From Chara braunii (taxonomy: Eukaryota > Streptophyta > Charophyceae > Charales > Characeae): 39,259 bases of DNA. The stretch is from positions 625,024 through 664,282 of the forward strand of contig BFEA01000342.1 in NCBI GenBank assembly GCA_003427395.1, given 5' to 3'. Position 1 is the stretch's first letter, and every line of letters begins with the position of its first letter. Under the pieces are notes generated by a model. That model was not told where the DNA came from and did no database searches. It saw only the letters and a program-made list of their open reading frames with translations. Positions 1 to 8,699 of this stretch are shown piece after piece. The position numbers and the translations under genes are program-made.

Positions 1-330
1 ACCTTCTTCCACCTCCATCACCCGCACCCATCCACCATAGCCAACCTTCACTTACCTTCTTCCACCTCCATCACCCGCACCCATCCACCATAGCCTTCAC
101 CTACCTTCTTCCACCTCCATCACCTGCGCCCATCCACAATAGCCAACCTTCACTTACCTTGTTCCACCTCCATCACCGCACCCATCCACCATAGCCAGCC
201 ACCTCACACCTTCTTCCTCCTCCATCGCCTACACCCATCCACCATAACCAACCACCTCACACCTTCCTCCTCCTCCATCACGTACACCCATCCACCATAG
301 CCGACCACCTCACACCTCCTCCCTACTCTA
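1..330. repeat. 53-bp minisatellite, about six copies
   Basis: Units begin at about 1, 54, 103, 156, 208 and 261, with a partial seventh from 314. Spacing is 49-53 bp. Each unit carries a pyrimidine-rich CCTTCTTCCACCTCCATCAC-like core followed by a CCATCCACCATAGCC-like segment. Copies 4-6 share CACCTCACACC variants, so the array has diverged in blocks. No coding frame is credible across it. Confidence 0.9.
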
Positions 331-445
331 TCATTTCCCTTGACCACTCAAAGGTCCTAGAGACCCCAAGGGGCACTCGGGACCTTAGGAAGGGCCGGCT
401 AGGGTAAGTTACGGAGCGAAGTCGATTAGGATGTGAAACTTCTCG

Positions 446-549
446 TTTTTTTTTCCTCTCTCTCTCTCTCCCTCTCCCTCTCCCTCTCTCTCTCTCTCTC
501 CCCCCCTCTCTCTGTCTCCCTCTCTCACTCTCTCTCCCTCTCCCTCTCA
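446..549. repeat. CT-rich microsatellite
   Basis: An almost pure pyrimidine tract, mainly CT dinucleotides with short C runs. The Ser-Leu (+) and Arg-Glu (-) frames across it are low-complexity translations, not genes. Between this tract and about position 900 I see no gene or recognisable repeat. Confidence 0.9.
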
Positions 550-899
550 TCTCCTCGTGCCCTTCAAGCCTCTTTATCCCTAACTCTTCCCTCACCCCTT
601 CCCCTCCATGGCAAACCTCTCCCCTTTCCTGTTACGTTGCCAGGGAACGAATAGCAAAGAACTTGATCCTCACTTGGTGGAAGGCGAGGGCAAGGGGAGG
701 GCTGTCGGTCCCTTGTGCCACCAAGAAGGAAAAGGTATCGGACTTTTTGTGAGCATCTGGAAAAGCGGAAAAGAGTGAGGCTTTGTGAAAAGGTCAGTTG
801 ACTCAACCATCTTCCCCGACTGCATGACTAAGGTGATTGCATGGCTTGCTTGCGGGAAAGGAAAGGGCACGCATGAGGGGGTTGGAAGGGGAAAGGACA

Positions 900-1668
900 A
901 CTTAGGCTTGTGGGAAAGGGCGATGTGTTGACCCCAATGGGGATTGTATTTGGCTTTTGTTTCGTGTGGTCTTGCGTAGGTGAGTAGCTTAGGATGGTTT
1001 GAGCGGGACTGGATCCGCGGAAATGCGGGCAAGAATGGGAAAATCGAGGAGGGATGGACATGGGCCTAGCGTAAACTACGGATGGGGGTGGGACTTGATG
1101 ATCGTGTGCTTGGGAAAAAGGGACATGGCCTGTGTGATGGATGTGTGTCTTGATGCCCTGTGTGCAATTGTGGAAGCCTGAGAAGACTAAGGGCGACAAT
1201 GAATATGCGAGTAGGATGATTGTCAAGCAAAAAAAAGATAGGGGCTAGGGGCATAGACGGAGCGACCGCACCCCGATGATGCCGTAAGGATTGCCCTGCT
1301 TCGTGAAAAGGTGTGGCCCAATGGATGACGCTTGGCCTACACACGAAAGAAGACAAACTCCCAATAAATTCCTTGGACTGCCTGCGTATTGGAAGGAGCA
1401 ATTGCTTGGTCACACTTAAATGAATCGAGAAAACGCCACGAGTGATCAAAGAGCTACCATCTATCGCGAGAGCGGAGCTACATCCCCCAATGTAAAGCCC
1501 TCTCGCAAGTGGCCCATCCCCATCCATCTCATAGCACTAGGTGGGGGTGCCCCTGGGACGAACGACCCGCGCCCTGAGCGTGAGCGTGGGCGGGTGGAGC
1601 CAAATGGGACCCGCAGTGGGGTCGACTTAGGCTCGAAAGTCCTTCAGGGTACGGCCCCTACACCGGCC
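900..1668. repeat. unknown dispersed repeat, copy 1
   Basis: This stretch is homologous to 1928-2745. Shared landmarks in the same order include CTTAGGC..TGTGGGAA, TGTGTTGACCCCAA, GAGTAG..GAGCGGGACTGG, GTATTGGAAGGAGCAATTG, CATCCATCTCA.AGCACTAGG, GAGCGTGGGCGGG and CGCAGTGGGGTCGA. The copies differ by many substitutions and indels, so the duplication is old. No domain-bearing frame is visible. It may be part of an unrecognised non-coding element. Copy 1 stops abruptly where an LTR end fragment begins. Confidence 0.75.
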
Positions 1669-1881
1669 CTGCGGGGCCTTGCAACCAACAAGTACCCTTG
1701 CGGGTCACACACACACTCAAGCGACAAGCACTCAGACAGGCATGCAAACCAGCAGGCACGCACACACACACAGACATGGAAATCACAGCACAACGCGGGA
1801 ATCTCAGCAAGGCATTCATTCCAGCGGCAAATCCCAGAAATCAGCAGTATTCTCAGTCTGTGTTTTTGGCGGGTCATTACA
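1669..1881 (-). repeat. terminal LTR fragment of the F family
   Basis: About 213 bp closely matching the outer end of element F's LTRs (26532-26744 and 34906-35118). It runs from GGCCCTGCGGGGCC through the CA-rich stretch to the terminal GGCGGGTCATTACA. On the - strand this is the LTR start (TGTAATGACC). It stops exactly at the LTR end, but no polypurine tract or internal sequence follows, so it is an isolated scrap. Confidence 0.85.
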
Positions 1882-1927
1882 GAGTGAAGTAAAAGGGAAT
1901 GGGAAGGAACCCAAAGACGAGAAGGAA

Positions 1928-2745
1928 GCTTAGGCATGTGGGAACGGCTATGTGTTGACCCCAAACGGGGGATTGTATTGGTTTTTGCATTTGTGTTTGA
2001 CTGTGTAGGTGAGTAGGATTGGGATGTCTTGAGCGGGACTGGGCCGGGTAGGCCGAGCGGCAAAAGAAGTAGGAAAGGGCAAAGGGCCAAAGGGCCCTAG
2101 TGTTAACTTTTCCTATAAGTGCGGCCTTTGTGTATGAGATTTTGAGTGGGGATTGAGAGGGGACTTAAGTTTTGACTGGTTGAAATGTGAAGTAGCCCTT
2201 TGTATGCGGATGGAAGCCCCGAAAAGACTAAGGGGAAGGCACCAAAGCCATGAATGGAATGTGTTGATCACCAAAGTACATAGGGGCAAAGGAGGAAGAC
2301 GACACTATCGCGCCCCGATGAGGCCATAGGACTGTTGTGTTAGGGAAATGGTGCATGGCCTAAGGATGACTCTTAGGACTGTTGTGTTAGGGAAATGGTG
2401 CATGGCCTAAGGATGACTCTTAGCCTGCGCACAAGAGAAGAGAAACTCTCAAAGAACCCCTGAACTGCTTGAGTATTGGAAGGAGCAATTGTCTTCGAAC
2501 AAAACCAAGAATCATGAAAAACTACGCTTCCGAAAAGATGAGTGAGACTACCACCCGGCGTGAGGACTGAGCTACATCCCCAATGTCAAAGCTCTCTCGC
2601 TCGATGGCCCACCCCCATCCATCTCAAAGCACTAGGTGGGGGTGACCTTGTGACGAATGGCCCGGGCCCTGAGCATGAGCGTGGGCGGGCCGAGCCAAAT
2701 GGAACCCGCAGTGGGGTCGATATAGGCTCGAAAGTCTAACGGGGT
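1928..2745. repeat. unknown dispersed repeat, copy 2
   Basis: Diverged homologue of 900-1668, sharing the landmarks listed there. It carries its own 47-bp tandem duplication and runs on to CTCGAAAGTC..ACGGGG before entering the leader of relic A. No open frame in it has a recognisable domain. Confidence 0.75.
2328..2421. repeat. 47-bp exact tandem duplication
   Basis: Two adjacent identical 47-bp units (2328-2374 and 2375-2421) begin AGGACTGTTGTGTTAGGG and end GGATGACTCTT. The homologous repeat copy at 1290-1345 has a single unit, so this is a local duplication in copy 2. Confidence 0.9.
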
Positions 2746-2827
2746 TTGTCCCTACATCGGACTCTGAGATAAAGTATAACTCACCCCCCTTCCTCGTATG
2801 GTCTTCCTAACCCTATTCACTATCTCA

Positions 2828-2945
2828 ACACTGCCTTCATCCCCCGAATACAATGTACGGTTATTATAGCTGAATTTAGGTTATCTTTCAGTCTAGATAC
2901 TGCTATAATGACCGTACGTTGTATTCGGGGGAAGAAGGTAGTGTC
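2828..2945. repeat. long inverted repeat (foldback-like), 30-nt loop
   Basis: The left arm (about 2828-2870) and right arm (about 2902-2945) are near-perfect reverse complements. Both contain CCCCCGAATACAA / TTGTATTCGGGGG and a GTACGGT..TATAG block, with only a few mismatches. The spacer of about 30 nt is unrelated AT-rich sequence. The homologous leader in element F (33263-33295) lacks these arms and reads straight from CACTACACGAAG into GTGTCCT. The inverted repeat therefore looks inserted, like a small foldback element or MITE. Confidence 0.8.
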
Positions 2946-3300
2946 CTATCATGTAGGAGGGTCCGACTTCGACACCGAAGTGCAACGCCGGATCCCCCGC
3001 CGATGTCGAAGAACGAAGGAGCAACTTGCAGTCCGTAGATGCAAAATGGCTACCTCCCTCAAGATCGCCTACTTGAGGGAGGCCCTTAAGTCACCAAGTG
3101 TCTCTCTTAGGTCAGATTCCAGGTGCGAGTGCCTCTCACTGTCGCCTCTCTCAGATTGTCGCATGGAGTCCTCTTCATGTATCTCGCCACCACATACTCA
3201 CCCTCAATCAACCTGGTTAGGTTCCGCGTCAACGCAACACGACCTAACCAGATGGGGGCAGCTTCCCCTATCCACGCTGCCCCACTTCCCACTTCGGACC

Positions 3301-3356
3301 AACCCTAAACCTAAGTGGTCAGCCAAGACTCAGCCCTAACCACTTAGGTTAGGGTT
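3301..3356 (-). other. hairpin in relic A leader next to the primer-binding site
   Basis: The arms 3308-3319 and 3339-3350 are perfect 12-bp complements (AACCTAAGTGGT / ACCACTTAGGTT) around a 19-nt loop. The GTTAGGGTTAGGG beside them looks telomeric but sits inside the leader. F's leader has a different hairpin at the equivalent place. Confidence 0.7.
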
Positions 3357-3388
3357 AGGGTGGATAAGTCAACTCTCACCAACAAGTT

Positions 3389-3406
3389 GAAACCGCTCTG
3401 ATACCA
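3389..3406 (-). promoter_or_regulatory. primer-binding site for initiator-Met tRNA (relic A)
   Basis: On the - strand the sequence reads TGGTATCAGAGCGGTTTC, one base after the LTR end (ACA). TGGTATCAGAGC is the usual site complementary to the 3' end of plant initiator-Met tRNA, which primes minus-strand DNA synthesis. Its position fixes the LTR boundary at 3408 and the orientation as - strand. Confidence 0.85.
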
Positions 3407-3407
3407 A

Positions 3408-4178
3408 TGTTATGATCCTGGCCAATTTGGACGTACACATTCATCAGGAAGAACAATGTCGTCCAATTGCAATAAGAAATATATGAACTTGAGAGGAGAG
3501 AGATGGCAAGAAGAAGAAGCAGAAAGAAGAAGAAGATAATGTACACCAACAGGACCAATGATAATGCTCTTCTTCTTTGCCAACCACACTCCTCCTCCTC
3601 CTTTCTTCCCCTCTTATTCCAAACAAGAATAATAATAACAATGTTGAATGGCTGATCCAGAATCAATGTCCGAGTCCCTCTTCTACTACAGGTATGACTT
3701 GAGGTCCACCATAGCCATGGCCGTCCCTCTCTCTCTCTCTTCCTCGTAGGCCGAGGCTATGGCGGACTACCAGGGCATCGCCCTGCTGTCCAAAGGACGA
3801 CACAAAGTAGCTATGGCTACTCTAGATCCGACCGCCATGCTTGACTTTGCCTTGAAGCTTCTTGGTGTAGCTCTGCCCCAACTGAGCCTTCCTGCTGCGG
3901 CGCCCACCAAGGTGATGGAGATGGCAACCACCATAGCCAGGTAAGTACCTCTAGCGCTCCCCTTCCTAGTCCTGGTCTTCTTCCTCCTTCGTTTCCTTGC
4001 TCCTTCCCCAGCAGCGCAACTGAGTGTTAGTGTTGCTCGAGCCAGGGCTCCAACCAGTGTGTCGCCAAACTTGCACATCGACAATGAGGAGCACCTGGCT
4101 CCTCCTGGAGAAATAGCGGCCTGCTTGCCTCTTGGTGAGTGACTTCCTAGGCCTCCAAGCAACCAGTACCTTCACTGA
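3408..4178 (-). repeat. partial LTR of relic A
   Basis: Starts TGTTATGATCCTGG, against TGTTACGATCCTGG in F. It shares the GAAGAAGAAG tract, AATAATAATAACAATG, CTATGGCGGACTAC, CTGTCCAAAGGAC, GCGCCCA.CAAGGTGATG and ATAGCGGCCT.CT.GCCTCTTGG blocks with F's LTRs. Similarity ends just after AACCAGTACCT near 4175. The outer ~500 bp of the LTR, including the transcription-start side, is missing. Confidence 0.8.
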
Positions 4179-4185
4179 GCCCCAA

Positions 4186-4960
4186 CTTGTCCAATTATTT
4201 TATCGCGCCACACTCGATTGTCTGCATGGGCACTTCTTCAACAAGAAACAACCACCTGACATAACGTATGATGCACTAAGTTGAGCAGTTGTTGCTTTCG
4301 AGGCCCAATCCATGCCAGTTGCCACTTTCTGGCACAAGGACCTTGCCAAGGGCAAAAAGTGGAAAGGTCGGTCCATCTCAGGCCAAGGATGGCCTTATTT
4401 TTACGATGGAGGAAGGTGGTTTGGAGGAGGACGAGCCCTCTGCCCCATTTGAAAAGAGATTCGAATGGTTCACCGGTTCCACCGTATGCTCTCTGGGTTG
4501 AATTGAGTACGCAGTGCGCTTCTGATGCTGTTGCCAGCGAGATCGAGTGGGGCCTTGATGAGGTAGATAGTAGTGAAGGGCAGGGGAGTTCCTACGTGGT
4601 TGTCGCGGCCAGAGGGAGGCCGCAAGGAAGAGGAAGAGGCTAGGGCCAAGGGGGCCAGGCCTGTGGTGATCGAGGACAGGGAGGCCAGGGGGTTGGCAGC
4701 GGGGGAAACCGCCAAGTGGGCGACAGGGGTCAAGGTCCCCCGTCGAACTGGCCTCGTTCCAATCGGTCACCTCCCATAGGGGTGGATGGCACCCTGGTTG
4801 GCCTGAGGTCCGGCCCTGGGAATCTTTGGGCATTGAAAAGGAGGACTAACAGGACAAAATAAATAATTGGCAATGTGTGTTATACGACAACCCTGGGCAC
4901 ATCATCAAATTCTGCCCGAAATATGGGAATGCCCGAAGAGTTGTTGCAGAGTCAACAAAA
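4186..4960 (+). pseudogene. gag remnant with mutated CCHC zinc knuckle (relic B)
   Basis: The first segment reads LFYRATLDCLHGHFF, then KQPPDITYDALS, a stop, and AVVAFEAQSMPVATFWHKD. It continues in other frames (IFTMEEGGLEEDE near 4399). A Gly/Arg-rich basic stretch follows at 4573-4770. The nucleocapsid zinc knuckle lies at 4874-4915 as C-x2-Y-x4-H-x4-C: the second cysteine of the C-x2-C pair is tyrosine, while the His and last Cys are kept. At least three frame changes and several stops rule out a working capsid protein. The gag identity of the first half rests on position and composition; the knuckle is the firmest evidence. Confidence 0.65.
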
Positions 4961-5236
4961 GGCAACCGCCGGTAGGGATAGCAACCGCCCTTACCTCTAG
5001 GCCATGCGGAGATGAGTGCGAGCGCCTAGTAGAAACTCCCACTCGATGTGTGCCTACGACAGAGGTTGCTGACCAGCGTCTAGTTAGCTGTCCAAAAACT
5101 GCTTGTGTTAGAGTCTCTCTAGGCGCTTCCCTCACAAGCCTGGCAAAAGAGTTAAAGGAGAGAATGCTAGCATGAGCCAAGATGAAGGAAGGAAGGAAAA
5201 GGGCAGCTATTGTTAGCAAATGTATAGGTCTTTAGA

Positions 5237-5617
5237 GGTAGACTAGGGACCCTTATAGATAGTGGGCCCACGCGCAGTCACACTAGTCGTAAAGCGCTAA
5301 AGAAGTTGAGTCATAGTGTAAAAGTCAAGAATCTAGAAGAACCCTTAGTCAGTACCCTCGCAGACAATCGCACCATGCGAGTCGAGGATTACGTCGAGGG
5401 AGTCCAGGTGTATTTTCGCCTAGATGTAGATGGGAAGGTAGAGAGGGTTCTCCATTCCCTGACTCTCCTCGTCAAGGACAATCTCCCATTTGACATAGTC
5501 CTAGGAATGGATTGGGGAGAGGCAGCAGGAGCCACACTACATTTGAGAGAACATGAGCGTAGGCTTCCTAGTCCGCGTAAAGAAAGTTCGCTTGTTCCAT
5601 GTGTCAGGAGTAGATAA
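5237..5617 (+). pseudogene. retroviral-type aspartic protease remnant (relic B)
   Basis: In one frame the sequence reads LGTLIDSGPT at 5243-5272, the D-S-G catalytic loop of retropepsins. About 85 residues later comes FDIVLGMDWGE (about 5491-5523), the conserved strand after the flap in Ty3/gypsy proteases. The intervening STLADNRTMRV and VEGVQVYF match relic E's protease in order. The frame is closed upstream by stops and ends at 5617, short of RT. The normal role is cleavage of Gag-Pol during particle maturation. It is probably inactive because it is cut off from gag and RT. Confidence 0.75.
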
Positions 5618-5696
5618 CTCCTTGGCACATTGATGTCTTTGTGGTCCCGCGTTCGCGCTGCTAATGAAAAAGGAGCAGTTAGAAGAGTAGGTCTTT

Positions 5697-6365
5697 GTGA
5701 CCTATGTTAGGCCAGTCACTGAGCCTAAGAGAGAGGAAGCTACCAACCCTGTGATTGCCAAGCTGCTGGAAGAGTACGCAGATTTGTTAGAATCTCTTGG
5801 AGGAGTAGTTGAGCGTCCTATCCAGCATCGCATTGAGATAGAGCCTGGCAGTAGAACTCCTAAAGGAGCAGTATACAAAATGTCCCCTAAGGAGTTAGAG
5901 GAGCTACGCAAGCAGTTAAACGAGCTCCTCGAGAAGGGTTGGATTAGGCCCAATTCATCTCTATTTGGGGCGCCTGTTCTCTTTGTTCCCAAGAAGGAAG
6001 AAGAGTTAAGAATGTGTATTGACTATAGGGGTCTAAACACAGTCACGATCAAGAATGCAGAACCACTACCCCGAATACATGATCTGCTTGATCGGGTGCA
6101 TGGCTCCAAGTATTTTCCAAAGATGGATTTAAAGTTGGGGTACCAGAGTGAGGTCCATCCTGACGATCGGTTTAAGACCGCGTTCCGGACCAGGTATGGG
6201 CATTATGAGTTTATAGTGATGCCCTTCGGACTAACCAACGCACCGGCCACGTTCCAGAGTTGTATGAACGACTTGTTTAGGCCGTGGTTAGACAGGTTTG
6301 TGGTAGTTTACCTAGATGATATTCTAGTCTTTAGTGAGACCTCCAGGACCACGAGGCTCATCTGA
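5697..6365 (+). pseudogene. reverse transcriptase N-terminal two-thirds (relic B)
   Basis: 222 open codons cover the protease-RT linker and the RT fingers and palm. It contains [47 protein letters not shown], the first catalytic Asp in [24 protein letters not shown], and the intact active site [10 protein letters not shown] near residues 208-217. One change is visible at the GYHQIEVH motif, which reads GYQSEVH (a lost codon). A frameshift just after [10 protein letters not shown] ends the frame at 6365; thumb and connection residues continue in other frames. RT copies element RNA into DNA in the cytoplasmic particle. Confidence 0.9.
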
Positions 6366-6982
6366 GGCAGATCTTGGAAAAGTTGCGTGAGGCAAAATTC
6401 ACGCGAAGAACTGTGAGTGGGCCAAGATCGAAATCCTGTACTTGGGCCACGTCTTAGATCGTGCTGGCATAAAGCCCGAGGACAACAAAATCGCAACGAT
6501 TAGAGACTAGCCAACTCCTCGCACACTCAAAGAGTTGAGATCGTTCTTAGGATTGGCTAACTATTATAGGAAGTTCGTTAGAAACTTCTTTGCCATCGTT
6601 GCTCCACTTCGCAGACTGCTAAAGAAAGAAGAATCTGGAAGTGGGACCAAGATTGCACCTTGGCCCTGAAGAAGTTGAAGCGGGCTTTAATAGAATACCC
6701 AGTCCTCAAGGTAGCTGACCCATTCTTACCTTTCATCGTCACCACTGATTTGAGTGAGTATGGTATTGGTGTTGTTTTACAGCAAGGTGACGACAATGGG
6801 TATAGACCCATTGAGTTCATGTCTGCTAGGTTGCCTTGAGAAAAGGTTGCAGCCTCTACGTATGAGAGAGGACTCTGCGCTCTCAGGCAAGCGTTAGACC
6901 ATTAGAGACACTACTTGCTTGGGAGACATTTAAAGTCTATTCAGACCTCGAGACACTTGGGTGGCTGAGGACGCAGGCCAAG
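6366..6982 (+). pseudogene. RT thumb/connection and RNase H remnant (relic B)
   Basis: The reading frame changes several times. Recognisable pieces are [28 protein letters not shown], a stop where related copies have Trp (6508-6510, TAG), LKELRSFLGLANYYRKFV, and the RNase H start FIVTTDLSEYGIGVVLQQ (about 6730-6785). Then come VAASTYERGLCALRQAL and a stop in place of Trp before RHYLLG. The first RNase H aspartate (TTD) is present; the E of the YERELYAL motif appears as YERGLCAL. Nonfunctional. Confidence 0.8.
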
Positions 6983-7588
6983 ATGATACCTAAGCTTACT
7001 AGGTGGGCCACAGAGATAGATCAGTTTGACTTTGAGCTCAAACACGTGAAAGGAAAATACAATGTGGTTGCAGGTGCGCTAAGTAGGAGAGTGGACTACT
7101 TTGGAGCAATAGTTCACTATCTGGATATGGGGACTGACTTACTGCAAAAAGTCAGTAATGCATATGCGCAAGACCCTATCTACAGTGATCTCCTCAAGCG
7201 AGTTAAGGAGGACCCAACAAGTGAATCAAATTATCGCACCACAAATGGGTTACTGTTTGAGAAGACACACATCGTAGATCGGTTGTGCATCCCCAATGGT
7301 GAAGAGATCCGAAGTCTGATCCTAAGGGAATGTTACGATACAGAAGGACACTCCGGTTGGCAAAAGACATTAGCCAATTTGACACGTGCCTATACGTGGC
7401 CTGTCATGAAAGTTGACTGCATAGAGTATGTCCGCAGTTGTAAAGTGTGTCAGCATAATAAAACTACGACGCGAGCCCCATTGGGTCTTCTCAGACCCTT
7501 GCCTATCCCATCAGGATCCGAAGAGTCTGTGTCCATTGACTTATGGATGTTGGGGTTAGAAGTAGGCATGGCAAGAGCCAAGTTATGA
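6983..7588 (+). pseudogene. RNase H tail and integrase N-terminus (relic B)
   Basis: 201 open codons. They begin with IPKLTRWATEIDQFDFELKHVKGKYNVVAGALSRR, the usual RNase H C-terminus (normally NVVADALSRR, here D to G). After a linker comes the integrase zinc-binding region. The histidine side reads ECYDTEGHSGWQKT, so the first His is Tyr. The cysteine side VRSCKVCQHNK is kept as C-x2-C. The frame then reaches PSGSEESVSIDLWM, which contains the first catalytic Asp. A frameshift near 7565 separates it from the rest of the core. Confidence 0.85.
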
Positions 7589-8145
7589 TTGTACTAGACC
7601 GTTTTAGTAAGTATGTAGTTTTTGATAGTGATAGAGAAGTTTTTCGATGCCTGGGTTAGTGAGCACGGTATTCCGCTATCCATAGTTAGCGATAGAGATA
7701 CACAGTTTACTAGTCAACATTGGCAGGAGCTTATGCGAGTCTATGGCTCGAAGTTATTGATGTCGTTTGACCGTCATCTAGAGACTAACGATTAGACGAA
7801 ACAAATGAATAAGATCCTGCAGCAGATACTCAGGATGTATATGCGACCTGATTAGATTAACCGGGATGAGATGCTCCCTAAAGGAGCTAGCGCCCACAAT
7901 AATAGTGTTCATCTAGCTACTTGCCGAACTCCTAATGAGTTCCACAAGTCCTTTAGACCACGCAAGCCGTTTGAAGGACTGAATTGTGACCAGATACATA
8001 GACTCCCACCCAAAACTAGAGAATTTGCGCTACAGCACGGAAGGGAGATTGCAAGAGTGACCGACAAGTTGAGGAAAGCTCAACACAAGATGATAGAGCA
8101 AGCTAACAAGCATCGTCGGCCATCACAGTTCCAGGTAGTTAGATA
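7589..8145 (+). pseudogene. integrase core remnant (relic B)
   Basis: Pieces in changing frames are VMIVLDRFSKYV (7583-7618), AWVSEHGIPLSIVSDRDTQFTSQHWQEL (7630-7735, with the second catalytic Asp in SDRD), then HLETND followed by a TAG stop and TKQMN, where the third catalytic residue (normally Glu of QTE) is Lys. A further TAG lies near 7853. The open stretch from 7871 carries PPKTREFALQHGREI and AQHKMIEQANKHRR, the usual end of the core. It breaks off at FQV where an AT-rich insertion starts. Catalytically dead. Confidence 0.8.
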
Positions 8146-8160
8146 TAAGATATTAGATAT

Positions 8161-8340
8161 AGTATAGACAAAATATACATATAGTATATGGATAAAATGC
8201 AAAACTCAATATTATAAAAATTCAAATAATGTAAGTTGAAAAGAAGGTACAGTATAGACAAAGTATACATATAGTATATCGATAAAATGCAAAACTCTGT
8301 ATTTTAAAAATTAAAATAATGTAAGTTGAAAAAAAGTTGC
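8161..8340. repeat. two 90-bp AT-rich tandem units inserted in integrase
   Basis: The units 8161-8250 and 8251-8340 both begin AGTATAGACA and end around GTAAGTTGAAAA, with only a handful of differences. They are far more AT-rich than the flanks. They separate integrase codons ending FQV (before 8145) from VKSKEFALEEN (from about 8343), which are contiguous in relic E. The block is therefore an insertion. Confidence 0.85.
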
Positions 8341-8690
8341 AAGGGTCAAGTCTAAGGAGTTCGCCCTAGAAGAGAACATCTCACAAAAGATGTTACCTGC
8401 GTAGGATGGACCTTCCTACATGATAGAGATACCGCCACACCTCCACACATACCAGTCTTCCATGCACTAAAGTTGTTACCTTGTGTCACCGACCAACAAT
8501 TTCTGTCGCGTTGATCGATGATTCCACCGGATATGGATGGCACATATGATATAGATCGCATTGTGGAAGAGGATGTGTTTAGAACCGGAGGTAGGGGTCA
8601 TCCATAGAAGCAATACAAAGTTAGATTTGCTTATCAGGAGTGGGAGGCAACCGCTGGTTCACAAGAATCAAGCTTTTAGAGACCGCTCTG
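8341..8690 (+). pseudogene. integrase C-terminus and chromodomain remnant (relic B)
   Basis: Downstream of the AT-rich insert the sequence resumes with VKSKEFALEENISQKMLPA, a stop, then YMIEIPPHLHTY, the conserved integrase tail. Near 8530-8640 a chromodomain-like segment reads MDGTYDIDRIVEEDVF, then GGRGHP, a stop, and KQYKVRFAYQEWEA. In chromoviruses this domain binds methylated histone H3 and directs insertion into heterochromatin. Relic E has a matching chromodomain segment (19780-19870). Several stops and frame changes make it nonfunctional. Confidence 0.65.
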
Positions 8691-8699
8691 GACATGTCC

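Larger units (their letters stand above)
2770..4178 (-). mobile_element. relic A: leader plus partial 5' LTR of an F-family Ty3/gypsy element
   Basis: On the - strand this reads as partial 5' LTR (4178 to 3408), a primer-binding site, then leader (3388 to 2770). The leader matches F's at 33200-33700. Shared blocks are CAACGCCGGATCCCCC.CCGATGTC, GAGCAACTTGCAG-like, CAGATTCCAGGTGCGAGT.CCTCTCACT and GACCTAACCAG.TGGGGGCAG. The LTR matches F's inner LTR portion but stops near 4178, where the + strand gag of relic B begins. Gag and pol are absent. Confidence 0.8.

Noticed and set aside
3340-3362. Telomere-like GTTAGGGTTAGGG, also at 33640-33695
   Set aside because: Only two units, located in the leader of the F family at matching places next to the PBS in two copies, and part of hairpin stems. 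It is element sequence, not a telomere.
3934-3945. CAGGTAAGT-type splice donors on the + strand in LTRs (also near 25959, 34332 and 34888)
   Set aside because: The elements are transcribed from the - strand and no acceptor or exon could be supported.
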